A DNA stretch of 64,000 nucleotides from Paracoccaceae bacterium (GTDB lineage: Bacteria > Pseudomonadota > Alphaproteobacteria > Rhodobacterales > Rhodobacteraceae): assembly GCA_030697175.1 (NCBI GenBank), contig JAUYQR010000008.1, positions 57,291 through 121,290 on the forward strand. The letters are read 5' to 3'. Positions 27,128 through 38,299 of this stretch are shown here, one piece after another. The notes beneath the pieces were generated by a model. The model made no database searches, was not told the DNA's origin, and was given only the letters and a program-made list of their open reading frames with translations. A program made the translations under genes and the position numbers. Within the stretch, counting starts at the first letter, position 1. The number at the start of each line of letters is the position of its first letter.

Positions 27128-27931
27128 TCAAGGCCCCATCAAGGCGTGGCTGCGTCGCATCGGTCCGGCCAGAGCGACCTGGGGGTCGATCAGACGCCGG
27201 TTCGCTGCGTTTGCGGCGCGGCCGCGCACGCCGGGAAGGGGGGCGATGCCGTCGACCTGGGCATAGTCGCTGAGCTTGATCCAGCGCGGCATGGTGCGGG
27301 CCAGAAGCGCGTCGCCACTGAGGAAAAGTTGCCCGCTTGCCAATTCGCGGGCGATGGTGGTGCGACCAAGCAGGATACCGAGCAGCGAGGTCCGGTCGGT
27401 TTCGACAAAGAGGTCGACATCGAAGCCCGGGATCGAGGTGCAGATCTCGGCGTCGGCACCGGGTTGAACCAGCGCCCAGTAGGTGTCGTAGTCAAGGTCA
27501 GGGTCGGAAAACCGGAATTGCAGCACGACGCGCCGGTTTGGCAACGCTGCGTGATCGAAGGACTTGCGCATTCCCCACATCAGGCTGGAGACGGAGGCGG
27601 TGCAGAGCGCCGCCTCGGCCTCGATGTAGCATTGCGCCCACTGTGCAAGGGCGTTCAGCGCCGGTTCCAGCGCCACGGCGGCCTCGGTTCGGATGTAGTC
27701 GACCGAACCGGTCGCTGGGTCTGACACCCGTTCGACGAAGCCCATCGTCTCCAGATCCTTGAGCCGCTTTGACAGCAGGGCGGGGGAAATGCTGCCCACC
27801 TCGCGCCGCAGATCGTTGAATTTGGTGGCTCCGTTCCAAAGCCCCACGAGGATCGGGATGGTCCAGCGTGGTTCCAGGATTTCGCAGGCGCGGGTGATCG
27901 GGCAGATCATGCCGTAGGGTTTGTGGGACAT
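27128..27931 (-). CDS. HxlR family regulator with C-terminal extension
   Basis: The first 100 residues are an HxlR/MarR-like winged helix: CPITRACEILEPRWTIPILVGLW, then FNDLRREVGSISPALLSKRLKDLETMGFV and a wing around DPATGSVDYIRT. Most HxlR proteins stop near residue 120. This one continues to 267 with a second alpha/beta domain resembling a sterol-carrier or ligand-binding fold (VVLQFRFSDPDLDYDTYWALV and ARELASGQLFLSGDALLA). A ligand-responsive repressor or activator is likely, but its target is unknown. Spacing to neighbours suggests its own promoter. Confidence 0.85.
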   Translation of the reverse strand: MSHKPYGMICPITRACEILEPRWTIPILVGLWNGATKFNDLRREVGSISPALLSKRLKDLETMGFVERVSDPATGSVDYIRTEAAVALEPALNALAQWAQCYIEAEAALCTASVSSLMWGMRKSFDHAALPNRRVVLQFRFSDPDLDYDTYWALVQPGADAEICTSIPGFDVDLFVETDRTSLLGILLGRTTIARELASGQLFLSGDALLARTMPRWIKLSDYAQVDGIAPLPGVRGRAANAANRRLIDPQVALAGPMRRSHALMGP

Positions 27932-28099
27932 CTGCGGTCTCCATCATCCTATGATGCGTCAAAGGTAGACCCGCAGCGCGTTTCGATCCAGTTCAGATCT
28001 TGTACCGGGTTTGCTTCACTTCCTGCACTCCACCATTGGCCCGCGCCGCGCGCATCGTGACCTCATCGAAACCCGCGCCAAGCGCGCAAGGAGGACATG

Positions 28100-28390
28100 A
28101 TGGCACAGGAAAAGGGCCCGACCCACGACGTGATGACCGCTGGCTGGCTGGTATTTGGCACCGTGATGGTGGACCATCTGGATGCAGGGCGGGGCGGGAA
28201 CGGACGGCGGCTGGGACGTTGGCTGGCGAGGCCCTGGACGAAGGCCGGGCCTGAAGCCATCCATCGCGAAACCAGCCTGCTGTCGGCCAGGGAACGGCGC
28301 GAGTTGGGGCTTGCGCCTGCTGTCGGTGGGCCGGCGGTTTCGTCAAATGCTCTGACGGGCCTGACGCTGCTGTCCCTTGCCGGACGCTGA
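28100..28390 (+). CDS. Hypothetical protein with strong ribosome-binding site
   Basis: A 96-residue protein of unknown function. AAGGAGG lies five bases before the ATG at 28100, among the best Shine-Dalgarno matches in the window; an in-frame ATG one codon earlier is too close. The sequence has a mildly hydrophobic centre (VMTAGWLVFGTVMVDHLDAG), an Arg/Gly-rich stretch, and LLSARERRELGLAPAVG. A perfect hairpin follows its stop. It converges on acnA. No domain was recognised, and the gene call rests on the start signal and coding-like composition. Confidence 0.6.
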   Translation: MAQEKGPTHDVMTAGWLVFGTVMVDHLDAGRGGNGRRLGRWLARPWTKAGPEAIHRETSLLSARERRELGLAPAVGGPAVSSNALTGLTLLSLAGR

Positions 28391-28394
28391 AGGC

Positions 28395-28417
28395 GGGCAG
28401 GCCGGACAGGCCTGCCC
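28395..28417. terminator. Bidirectional hairpin between convergent genes
   Basis: GGGCAGGCC and GGCCTGCCC pair perfectly over 9 bp around GGACA. It lies between the stop of the small plus-strand gene (28390) and the stop of convergent acnA (28425). No T-run is present, so it may be a weak terminator or an mRNA-end stabiliser. Confidence 0.5.
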
Positions 28418-28424
28418 CAAGCGG

Positions 28425-31124
<2,700 letters not shown>

Positions 31125-31160
31125 AGGCGGGCTCCTTGCTTGACGGGCGGTTGCGGCGCA

Positions 31161-31180
31161 TTGTATGCAATTGTATGCCG
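31161..31180. promoter_or_regulatory. Tandem TTGTATGC repeat in the acnA upstream region
   Basis: Two copies of TTGTATGC occur with a 10-bp period, 37-56 bp before the acnA start. Read on the acnA strand they give two CATACAAT units, each containing TACAAT, a good -10 hexamer. They may be alternative -10 elements or same-face regulator sites. No clear -35 was identified. Confidence 0.4.
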
Positions 31181-31326
31181 AATATCCAGCCCCTTCGTTG
31201 CCGAGCATGTCACGAATGCCCGCGAATTTCTGCACGCGATGTGTCACAACACTCGCAAAACCTTGATTGGCACGTGTGGGGTGGCATTCCTATAAGGGGT
31301 CAAGACCGGGGATTGGGAACATCGTC

Positions 31327-32025
31327 ATGCGCAATTTTGCGAGCGTCGCTTGCGGCCTGTTGATTGCCTGTGCCGCAGTGCCGGCGGCGGCGGAAGATGC
31401 GGTGGTCGTGGAGCTTTACACCTCGCAGGGGTGTTCCTCCTGCCCGCCCGCTGACGAATTCGTGGCGATGCTAACAGCCGACCCTCGGATCATCGCGCTG
31501 TCGCTGCATGTGGATTACTGGGATTACATCGGCTGGCAGGACAATTTTGCCCAACCCAAATTCACCGACCGGCAGCGCGCCTATGCCAAGGCAATCGGCA
31601 GCCGCACGATCTATACGCCGCAACTGATCATCGGCGGGCAGGACCGGATCGAGGGCTATTCACCGGTCGAAACCTCTGAACATCTGCGCCGTCACCTGTC
31701 GGCCACGTCGCCGGTGCAACTGGTGCTGGAACGCAAAGGCGACAAGTTGGTGATTCGTGCCGTGGCGAACCCGCCCCTGACCGAGCCGGTGCGGGTGCAA
31801 CTGGTGCGCTACAAGCCGGAGGAAACCGTGACGATCGAGCGGGGCGAGAATGCCGGCAAGACGATCACCTACCACAACATCGTGACGTCGTGGGAAAGCG
31901 TGGGCAATTGGTCCGGGCAGGAGCCGCTGGAACTGACCGCCCCTGCGACGGGCAGAGAGCCTGCAGTGGTGATCCTGCAATCACATGGGCCGGCCAGCAT
32001 CGTTGCAGCCGCGCGCATCGACTGA
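31327..32025 (+). CDS. DUF1223 secreted thioredoxin-like protein
   Basis: The 232-residue protein has a signal peptide (RNFASVACGLLIACAAVPAAAE, cleavage after about residue 23). It then has a DUF1223 domain with VVVELYTSQGCSSCPPADEF, where the CSSC pair resembles a thioredoxin-type active site. HVDYWDYIGWQDNFAQPKFT and YTPQLIIGGQD follow. It is divergent from acnA. A periplasmic redox role is plausible; the substrate is unknown. The ATG at 31327 is chosen for the signal peptide. Confidence 0.9.
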   Translation: MRNFASVACGLLIACAAVPAAAEDAVVVELYTSQGCSSCPPADEFVAMLTADPRIIALSLHVDYWDYIGWQDNFAQPKFTDRQRAYAKAIGSRTIYTPQLIIGGQDRIEGYSPVETSEHLRRHLSATSPVQLVLERKGDKLVIRAVANPPLTEPVRVQLVRYKPEETVTIERGENAGKTITYHNIVTSWESVGNWSGQEPLELTAPATGREPAVVILQSHGPASIVAAARID

Positions 32026-32037
32026 CGCGAGGGCCGG

Positions 32038-32928
32038 TCACGGCCCCTGCTGGCGCCGACCTTTCCAGCGGCGATGAATCCAGAACCATTGGTCGATATG
32101 CTTGCGAACGAGGGTCTCCAGACTGTCGTTCAGGGCCTGGGTCATGGTCTCGGGCGTGCCATCCACAATCGGCGCTTCCACGATGATGTCGAAGGACAGG
32201 CCATCGGCGCGGCGCACGGCATAGGTCGGGATCAGGAGCGCGTCGTATTTCAACGCAAGTTCGGCCGCGGAAAGCGCGGTCAGCGCCTGACGGCCGAAAA
32301 ACGTCAGGTCTTCGCCGTGGCGCATGTGCTGATCGACCAGCATCCCCAGCATGCCGCCCGAACGCAGGTGGCGCACCATGTCGGCAAGGCCCGAGCGGCC
32401 ACGCGGAAAAAGCGGTTTGCCGATGCCCGAGATCGCCTGAACATAGTGATCGTTGAAGAACGGGTTCGCCATCGGCATATAAAGCGCGCCAACCCGGTAG
32501 CCGCGCGCGATGAGAGCGGCGCGCGAGGCGTCGTAATTGCCGAAATGTCCGGTGACGAGGATCACCGGGCGCTTTTCGCGGTGTGCCTGGTCAAGCGCCG
32601 CCACACCCGCACCGGTGAGCGGGTTTTGCAAGACGCGGGCCACAAATTCCGGGCCGGAGTAGATTTCGATGATGGTGCGGCCGACGTTGTCGGGGACCGC
32701 GCGCCTGATGCGGCGCACTTCGGCTTCGGGCAGGCCCGGCAGGACAAGCGTCAGGTTTTCGCGAATGCGCTGGTCATAGCCGGCCAAGGGTGAAATCAGG
32801 CGCGACATGACCCAGCCGCACAGCGGCACCCGCCAGCGATAGGGCAGCCGCAGCAAGAGCCAGATCAGGCTGCGAAACGCGCGGTCCTGCAGCCAGTAGC
32901 GCAGGGAGAAGGGGGTCGTGTCAGCCAT
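32038..32928 (-). CDS. LpxL/HtrB-like acyltransferase
   Basis: The 296-residue protein belongs to the lysophospholipid/lipid A acyltransferase family. TGHFGNYDASRAALIARGY holds the HX4D catalytic motif. A hydrophobic N-terminal region (SLIWLLLRLPYRWRVPLCG) is the membrane anchor. FPRGRSGLADMVRHLRSGG and MLVDQHMRHGEDLTFFG are conserved later motifs. It probably adds a secondary acyl chain to lipid A, or to a related lipid such as ornithine lipid. It lies 3 bp after the EamA gene. Confidence 0.88.
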   Translation of the reverse strand: MADTTPFSLRYWLQDRAFRSLIWLLLRLPYRWRVPLCGWVMSRLISPLAGYDQRIRENLTLVLPGLPEAEVRRIRRAVPDNVGRTIIEIYSGPEFVARVLQNPLTGAGVAALDQAHREKRPVILVTGHFGNYDASRAALIARGYRVGALYMPMANPFFNDHYVQAISGIGKPLFPRGRSGLADMVRHLRSGGMLGMLVDQHMRHGEDLTFFGRQALTALSAAELALKYDALLIPTYAVRRADGLSFDIIVEAPIVDGTPETMTQALNDSLETLVRKHIDQWFWIHRRWKGRRQQGP

Positions 32929-32931
32929 TGT

Positions 32932-33831
32932 TCAGGTCTTGCGCGCATTGGTGGTTTCGCGGTGCCAGACATAAAGGCCCGCACCCACGATCACAAGCGC
33001 ACCGATCACGGTCCAGCGGTCGGGCCACTGGTCGTAAAGCACGATGCCCCAGCCGGTGGCAAAGACGATGCCAAGGTAGGCGAACGGGGCGACGACCGAC
33101 GCCTCGGCCATGGAAAAGCTGCGGATGATGCAAAGCTGCGCCCCCGTGCCAAGCGCGCCGACCAGGGCGAAGATCGCGAGGTCTGCCGCCGGGATCGGGA
33201 TCCAGACATAGGGCAGCGCCCCGGCCGCGACCACGGTTCCGAAAAGCGAGGCGTAGAGCATCGAGGTCCACGCACTTTCCTGCGCGCCGATGAAGCGGGT
33301 GATCAGCGCGTTGCCGGTGTAGCAGATGGCCGCGCCCAGGGGCAGCAGCGCCCAGGGGGAAAACACACCCGCGCCGGGGCGGATGATGATGAGCGCGCCG
33401 ATCAGGGCCACGATCACCCCGGCAAGGCGCCGGGGGCCAAGCCTTTCCCCAAGGAAGACCGCCGCGCCAAGGGTGATGAGCACAGGGTTGATGTCGGTCA
33501 GCGCGGTCGCTTCGGCGAGGCCGATGTGGGTGAGGCTGAGGAAGAAAAGCGTGGTCGCGCCGAACTGGAACGCCGACCGCACGACGTGCAGGGCTGGAAA
33601 GCGGGTGCGCAGAAGCGGCCCGGTCTGGGCGCGCAGGATCAGGAGCACGATCAGGAACTGGCCGGCAAAGCGCGCCCAGACCACCTGTGGCGCCGGGTAG
33701 CGCGCGATGAGGCCCTTGGCTGTGGCGTCCATTGCGGTGAACAGCAGGATCGCGAGGATCATCAACGCAATCCCGCGCGAAACGGGAGAGGCCGGAAACG
33801 CCAGGGTGGGGGAGGCTTGCATCGGGGGCAA
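32932..33831 (-). CDS. DMT superfamily (EamA) transporter
   Basis: The 299-residue protein has ten predicted helices in two EamA repeats, the first beginning IALMILAILLFTAMDATAKG and the second near PLGAAICYTGNALITRF. TLGAAVFLGERLGPRRLAGV and VFATGWGIVLYDQWPDRWTV are the conserved ends of each repeat. The family exports amino acids or other metabolites; the substrate is not predictable here. An in-frame ATG three codons downstream is an alternative start. Another long frame on the same strand is Arg/Pro-rich and is a shadow. Confidence 0.9.
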   Translation of the reverse strand: MPPMQASPTLAFPASPVSRGIALMILAILLFTAMDATAKGLIARYPAPQVVWARFAGQFLIVLLILRAQTGPLLRTRFPALHVVRSAFQFGATTLFFLSLTHIGLAEATALTDINPVLITLGAAVFLGERLGPRRLAGVIVALIGALIIIRPGAGVFSPWALLPLGAAICYTGNALITRFIGAQESAWTSMLYASLFGTVVAAGALPYVWIPIPAADLAIFALVGALGTGAQLCIIRSFSMAEASVVAPFAYLGIVFATGWGIVLYDQWPDRWTVIGALVIVGAGLYVWHRETTNARKT

Positions 33832-33902
33832 CGGTAGGGGGGGCTGGCGGCGAGGGCAAGAGGGGATGGGCCTGCTGCCGATGGAAGGTCAGAAGGGGAT
33901 GA

Positions 33903-34985
33903 TCACTCTGCCTCCTCTGGCTGCAGGAGGGTCAGTTCGCCCGACGCTTCCAGCGAGCGGATGGCGGTGATGATGGTGGCCATCGCCTCTTCGGCGTCGC
34001 GGTCCTTGATCTTGCCGCGGGTGGCCATTTCTTCGCGCAGGCCCTGGCTCAGGCGTTGCGAGATGTTGGCAAGCAGGAACTCGGCCGCCTCCTCCAGCCC
34101 CGGCTTGCCTTGCGCAGCGGCGAAGGCGGTGACGAGGACGGGCTGTTCGACAAGTCGGGTGATCTTGGGTGCATCGCGGGGGGCGAGGCGGGCGGGGATG
34201 TGGATGAAGGTAAAGATGGCGCGGCGCACCTCGGCGGCGAAGACGGCATCTTCAGCCTCGAGCCCGGTCAGGACATCTTCGCGAATGAGGGCGGGCGAGA
34301 CGTTCAGAATGGCGCCGACGCGTTCGATCGGGCCGGTGTCGAAGGCGCGGACGGGCTGGTTGTCAAGGTCGGCCAAGAGCGCCACGCCGATGCGGCGCAC
34401 GGTTTCGGGATCGACATTGCCGGTCATCGACACGGCATAGGCAACCCGGCGCGCCTTTTCGCCGGGCAGTTTGCCAAGCAGTTCGGCGGCCTTGGCGACC
34501 GGGAGTTTGGAGAGGAGGACGGCGGCCACTTCAACCGCCTCGTCCGTCAGGGCGGGCATCAGCCGGTCGACGGGCAGGGCGGTGATCCGGTCCCACGGAT
34601 CAACCTTCGACGACGCGCCAGCCATCCGGCGCAGGCGCGAGGCGGCGGATTGGGAAATGTGGCCGTCCATCATGGACAGCGCGCCTTCGATCCCGCCGGG
34701 AAAGGAGAGGCCGACGGATTCCAGTTCGGCCAGGAATTCTGCAACGACGGTGTCGAGCGTCACCCGGTCGATCAGCCGCATCTGGCCCATCTGTTCGGCA
34801 AGCGCGGATTGCATGTGGTCCGGGAGCGAGGTGATCGGCAGAGACGTGCCTTCGGTCAACAGGAAGCGCACGATCACGGCGGCTTTTTGTCGGGAGGTCA
34901 GGCTTTTGCGCGGCTGGTGGCCCGGTGCGGCCACGGCGCGCTGGTCGGGGATTATTCTTGCCAGTGTAAGCCCGTTCTGCGCCAT
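33903..34985 (-). CDS. fliG: Orphan FliG-like flagellar motor switch protein
   Basis: The 360-residue protein resembles FliG. The N-terminal part has LTSRQKAAVIVRFLLTEG and QMGQMRLIDRVTLDTVVAEF. The middle has AVEVAAVLLSKLPVAKAAELLGKLP with the repeated helix pattern. The C-terminal part has FTFIHIPARLAPRDAPKITR and ISQRLSQGLREEMATRGKIK, close to the FliG torque region. No other flagellar gene is in the window, and the neighbours encode a small secreted protein and an EamA transporter. It may be the single fliG of this genome placed away from the main cluster, or a second copy. Confidence 0.82.
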   Translation of the reverse strand: MAQNGLTLARIIPDQRAVAAPGHQPRKSLTSRQKAAVIVRFLLTEGTSLPITSLPDHMQSALAEQMGQMRLIDRVTLDTVVAEFLAELESVGLSFPGGIEGALSMMDGHISQSAASRLRRMAGASSKVDPWDRITALPVDRLMPALTDEAVEVAAVLLSKLPVAKAAELLGKLPGEKARRVAYAVSMTGNVDPETVRRIGVALLADLDNQPVRAFDTGPIERVGAILNVSPALIREDVLTGLEAEDAVFAAEVRRAIFTFIHIPARLAPRDAPKITRLVEQPVLVTAFAAAQGKPGLEEAAEFLLANISQRLSQGLREEMATRGKIKDRDAEEAMATIITAIRSLEASGELTLLQPEEAE

Positions 34986-35042
34986 GCCAGCCCCCGATTC
35001 CGATGCTGGGTCGAGGGTGGCAGGCGCAGGTTAAGGAAAGGC

Positions 35043-35216
35043 TTAGCTGGTCGGGTTTGCGACGCAGGCGCCCTTGGCTTCGTCCCAGGTGGAGCCGGCG
35101 ATGCACGACGAGGCGGTGATCGCTTTCGCTTTCATGTCGGTGCAGCCGCCGCCGGCAAGGGCGAGCGTGGGGGAGAGGGAGAGGGCAATCACGGCGAGGG
35201 TCGTCTTGATCTTCAT
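35043..35216 (-). CDS. Small secreted protein with C-WDE-C module
   Basis: A 57-residue protein: signal peptide KIKTTLAVIALSLSPTLALA cleaved after about residue 21, then a mature peptide of about 36 residues with three Cys. AAAGGAGGA lies seven bases before the ATG. The C-terminal CIAGSTWDEAKGAC matches the CAKGEVWDEKTRAC segment in the TPR protein encoded immediately upstream (35243), following the pattern C-x2-G-x2-W-D-E-x3-A-C. The two are probably cotranscribed, 26 bp apart. Function unknown; periplasmic location is inferred. Confidence 0.8.
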   Translation of the reverse strand: MKIKTTLAVIALSLSPTLALAGGGCTDMKAKAITASSCIAGSTWDEAKGACVANPTS

Positions 35217-35242
35217 GGGTCGTCCTCCTTTGGTTGGGGTGG

Positions 35243-35776
35243 TCAGTAGGTGTAGGTCACGCCAGTTTCGATGGCCGAGGCAAGCGAGCGTTCGGACCAG
35301 GTGCCCGCGCCGTCGTTGGCGCGGATCGAGGCGAGCTGGAGATTGGCAAGGTCAAGCTCGTTCATTTCGACCAGAAGCTGGCCGTAATAGCTGCGCGCAA
35401 GGATGTTGGCGGGGTCGAGCGCGATCGCCGCCTCATACGCAGCGATACCCTGTTCGATCTGGCCGGATTTGCGCAAGGCAAAGCCACGGTAGGTCATCAC
35501 GCGGGACGTATCGCCTTCGACCATCGTGTCGAGGATCGACAGCGCCTCGTCGTAGCGCCCGGCATAGGCCAGTTCGCGAACCGCGCCGTAGCGCTGGTCG
35601 TCGTTCAGGCTGCTGTCTTCTGCCTTGATACAGGCCCTGGTCTTTTCATCCCACACCTCACCCTTGGCACATTCGGTGGTGGTTTCGGTGGGCGTGGGCG
35701 GAGCTGCATCCTCGGTCCCCGCCGCGAAGCTGGCGAAAGGCAGGGCGGCAACAGTGGCGGCGAGCAGGAAGCGCAT
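35243..35776 (-). CDS. Periplasmic TPR protein with C-WDE-C module
   Basis: The 177-residue protein has a signal peptide (FLLAATVAALPFASFAAG). It is followed by an acidic linker and a Cys pair, CAKGEVWDEKTRAC, like that in the downstream small protein. The rest forms about three TPR-like helical hairpins: YGAVRELAYAGRYDEALSIL, VMTYRGFALRKSGQIEQGIA and NILARSYYGQLLVEMNELDL. It begins a short operon with the 57-residue protein, and fliG lies beyond. The job is unknown; TPRs suggest protein binding. Confidence 0.85.
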   Translation of the reverse strand: MRFLLAATVAALPFASFAAGTEDAAPPTPTETTTECAKGEVWDEKTRACIKAEDSSLNDDQRYGAVRELAYAGRYDEALSILDTMVEGDTSRVMTYRGFALRKSGQIEQGIAAYEAAIALDPANILARSYYGQLLVEMNELDLANLQLASIRANDGAGTWSERSLASAIETGVTYTY

Positions 35777-35873
35777 GCGAATTCTCCCGTGGGTTGGGAA
35801 AAAAGTAGCATGGTGCGCGCCGTTTCAAGGTCATGAAATTACGCGCGGGCTGCCGCCAGCGGTCACAGATGCG

Positions 35874-37178
35874 TTATGCGCCGAAAACCCGGGCGAAGAT
35901 CGTGTCGACGTGCTTGGTGTGGTAGGCGAGGTCGAACTTTTCCTCGATTTCGGCGGGCGAAAGGGCGGCGGTCACTTCGGGGTCGGCCAGAAGCTCGGTC
36001 TTGAAGTCGGCGCCCTGTTCCCAGACCCGCATCGCGTTCCTTTGCACCAGACGGTAGGCGTCTTCGCGGCTGACGCCGGCTTGGGTCAGGGCCAGAAGCA
36101 CGCGCTGCGACATCACGAGGCCACGGAACTTGTTCATGTTGCGCAGCATGTTGTCGGGGTAGATCACCAGCTTTTCGATCACGCCGGCCAGACGGTGCAG
36201 CGCAAAGTCGAGGGTGATCGTGGTGTCGGGACCAATGGCGCGTTCGACCGAGGAATGCGAGATGTCGCGTTCGTGCCAGAGCGCCACGTTTTCCAGCGCC
36301 GGGACCACCGACATGCGGACAAGGCGGGCAAGGCCGGTGAGGTTTTCCGTCAGCACCGGGTTGCGCTTGTGCGGCATGGCCGACGAGCCTTTCTGGCCGG
36401 GGGAAAAGAACTCCTCGGCTTCAAGCACTTCGGTGCGCTGCATGTGGCGGATTTCGGTGGCGACGTTCTCGATGGACGAGGCAATGACGCCGAGGGTGGC
36501 GAAGAACATCGCGTGACGGTCGCGCGGGATGACCTGGGTCGAAATCGGTTCGGGGGTGAGGCCGAGCATCTTGCAGACGTGTTCTTCGACCGATGGGTCG
36601 ATGTTGGCAAAGGTGCCGACCGCGCCGGAAATGGCACCGGTGGCGATTTCCGCGCGGGCATTTTCCAGCCGGGCGCGGTTGCGGGCCATTTCGGCGTAAA
36701 AGCGCGCGAAGGTCAGGCCCATCGTGGTGGGTTCGGCGTGGATGCCGTGGCTGCGGCCGATGCGGACGGTGTCCTTGTGTTCAAAGGCCCGGGTCTTCAG
36801 TGCGGCGAGGACGCGGTCGAGCCCGATCAGGAGAAGGTCGCTGGCGCGGACAAGCTGGATATTGAGCGTGGTGTCCAGAACATCGGACGAGGTCATGCCC
36901 TGATGCACGAAGCGGGCGTCATCGGCACCGATGTGTTCGGCAAGGTGGGTCAGGAAGGCGATCACGTCGTGTTTGGTAACGGCCTCGATCTCGTCGATCC
37001 GGGCGACGTCGAAGGTCACGTCCTTGGCGCGCCAGACGGCCTCGGCGTTGGCCTTCGGGATCACGCCGATCGCGGCTTGCGCGTCGCAGGCGTGGGCCTC
37101 GATCTCGAACCAGATGCGGAACTTGGTTTCGGGGGACCAGAGGGCGACCATTTCGGGGCGGGAATAGCGGGGGATCAT
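35874..37178 (-). CDS. purB: Adenylosuccinate lyase
   Basis: The 434-residue lyase acts twice in purine synthesis, cleaving SAICAR and adenylosuccinate. The fumarase/aspartase-superfamily signature is GSSAMPHKRNPVLTENL with the mobile-loop catalytic Ser. Other motifs are HQGMTSSDVLDTTLNIQ with the TSSD segment and IGRSHGIHAEPTTMG with the conserved catalytic His. The start MIPRYSRPEMVALWSPE at 37178 is family-typical; a longer upstream frame is low-complexity and was rejected. Confidence 0.96.
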   Translation of the reverse strand: MIPRYSRPEMVALWSPETKFRIWFEIEAHACDAQAAIGVIPKANAEAVWRAKDVTFDVARIDEIEAVTKHDVIAFLTHLAEHIGADDARFVHQGMTSSDVLDTTLNIQLVRASDLLLIGLDRVLAALKTRAFEHKDTVRIGRSHGIHAEPTTMGLTFARFYAEMARNRARLENARAEIATGAISGAVGTFANIDPSVEEHVCKMLGLTPEPISTQVIPRDRHAMFFATLGVIASSIENVATEIRHMQRTEVLEAEEFFSPGQKGSSAMPHKRNPVLTENLTGLARLVRMSVVPALENVALWHERDISHSSVERAIGPDTTITLDFALHRLAGVIEKLVIYPDNMLRNMNKFRGLVMSQRVLLALTQAGVSREDAYRLVQRNAMRVWEQGADFKTELLADPEVTAALSPAEIEEKFDLAYHTKHVDTIFARVFGA

Positions 37179-37353
37179 GGTGGCCTCTGACTGGCGGACG
37201 GGATGGCGACCCCTTAGACTGCGGGACGGAGCGGTGCAAGGCTTGGGAGGCGCGCCGGGGCGGGGGATCCGGTGGCGCTGGCGCTGCGGCCGGGCCTGGG
37301 CGAGCCGGTGGTCGGCAGCCACGCCGTTCTGCGAGGGCGTTAGGGGACGTGGC

Positions 37354-38226
37354 ATGAGAGTGGTGCAGTTCGGGATCGGGGCCGGGGTGGCGGTGGTCCT
37401 TTTGTGTCTGGCAGCGGGCTATCTGGGGCGGCTGCATCCGGCGGGTGACAGTTTCGCGGTGTTCCGGCCGCAGGGCGCGCTGGCCTTGGTGCTGCTGGCG
37501 GGCGGTGCGGTGATGCTGGCGATGCCGGGGGTGGCGGGGGTGGCGCTCTTGGTGGCGCTGGTGACGGGTGGGCCGATCCTTCTGTCACGGGGCGTGGCCG
37601 AGGCGGCGGGGGGCATGGCGCTTTACCAGAAGAACATGCTGTTCCGGAACGACGATCTGGCGGGGCTGGAGGCGGATATCCGGGCGGCGGCGCCGGATAT
37701 CCTGACCTTGCAGGAAGTGTCGGACGCGAACCTGCCGGTGCTGGAGCGGCTGGCGGACGTGCTGCCGCATCGGGTGTTTTGCGCCTTTGAGCAGGTCGGC
37801 GGGGTGGCGGTTGCGACGCGGTTGCCGCCGGTGGCGGGCAGCGAGATCTGCGCGCACGGGATGGCGGCGGTGCAGGTGGAGGGGCCGCAGGGGCGCCTGT
37901 GGCTGGTGTCGGTGCATCTGAACTGGCCCTGGCCCTACGGGCAGGCGGCGCATCTGGAACGGCTGCTGCCGGTGATCGAGGGGTTGGACGGGCCGGTGGT
38001 GATTGCGGGTGATTTCAACATGGTGCGCTGGTCGGCGGCGTTGGCGAGGGTGCGGGCAGCGTCGCGGACCACGGCGGTGGGGCCGGTCTTGGGCAGTTAC
38101 GTCGGGTTCGCGCCGTGGATGCTGCTGCCGATTGACCAGGTGATGGCACCGGGGGGCGGGACGGCGGCCGTCAGGGGCAGGCATGGGTCCGACCATCTGG
38201 GGATTCTGGCGCTGATCAGGCCTTGA
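37354..38226 (+). CDS. Endonuclease/exonuclease/phosphatase family protein with N-terminal membrane segment
   Basis: The 290-residue protein has three hydrophobic helices in its first 85 residues, then an EEP domain. Visible catalytic motifs are ILTLQEVSDANLPVLE (Glu metal ligand), VSVHLNWPWPYG (His), VIAGDFNMVRWS (Asp/Asn) and GRHGSDHLGILALI (Asp-His). The layout fits the YafD-like family of membrane-bound EEP proteins with unknown substrate, possibly phosphoesters or lipids. The ATG at 37354 is preceded by GGGGA. An extragenic repeat follows the stop. Confidence 0.87.
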   Translation: MRVVQFGIGAGVAVVLLCLAAGYLGRLHPAGDSFAVFRPQGALALVLLAGGAVMLAMPGVAGVALLVALVTGGPILLSRGVAEAAGGMALYQKNMLFRNDDLAGLEADIRAAAPDILTLQEVSDANLPVLERLADVLPHRVFCAFEQVGGVAVATRLPPVAGSEICAHGMAAVQVEGPQGRLWLVSVHLNWPWPYGQAAHLERLLPVIEGLDGPVVIAGDFNMVRWSAALARVRAASRTTAVGPVLGSYVGFAPWMLLPIDQVMAPGGGTAAVRGRHGSDHLGILALIRP

Positions 38227-38247
38227 CGCGGCGCCTTTGGCGGGCGG

Positions 38248-38292
38248 CCGGGGCGCTGCCCCGGACCCCGGGATATTTGGGCAGAGAGGAAG
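38248..38292 (+). repeat. Extragenic repeat: hairpin plus GGGATATTTGG core
   Basis: CCGGGGC-GCT-GCCCCGG is a perfect 7-bp hairpin, followed by ACCCCGGGATATTTGGG and then CAGAGAGGAAG. It lies between the convergent EEP and dddP stops and may act as a bidirectional terminator. A related core is found at 24588-24621. Confidence 0.55.
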
Positions 38293-38299
38293 CTGGCAG

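Noticed and set aside
32921..33859. 312-residue Arg/Pro-rich frame on the same strand as the EamA gene
   Set aside because: Shadow in another frame; the EamA frame shows ten clear hydrophobic helices.
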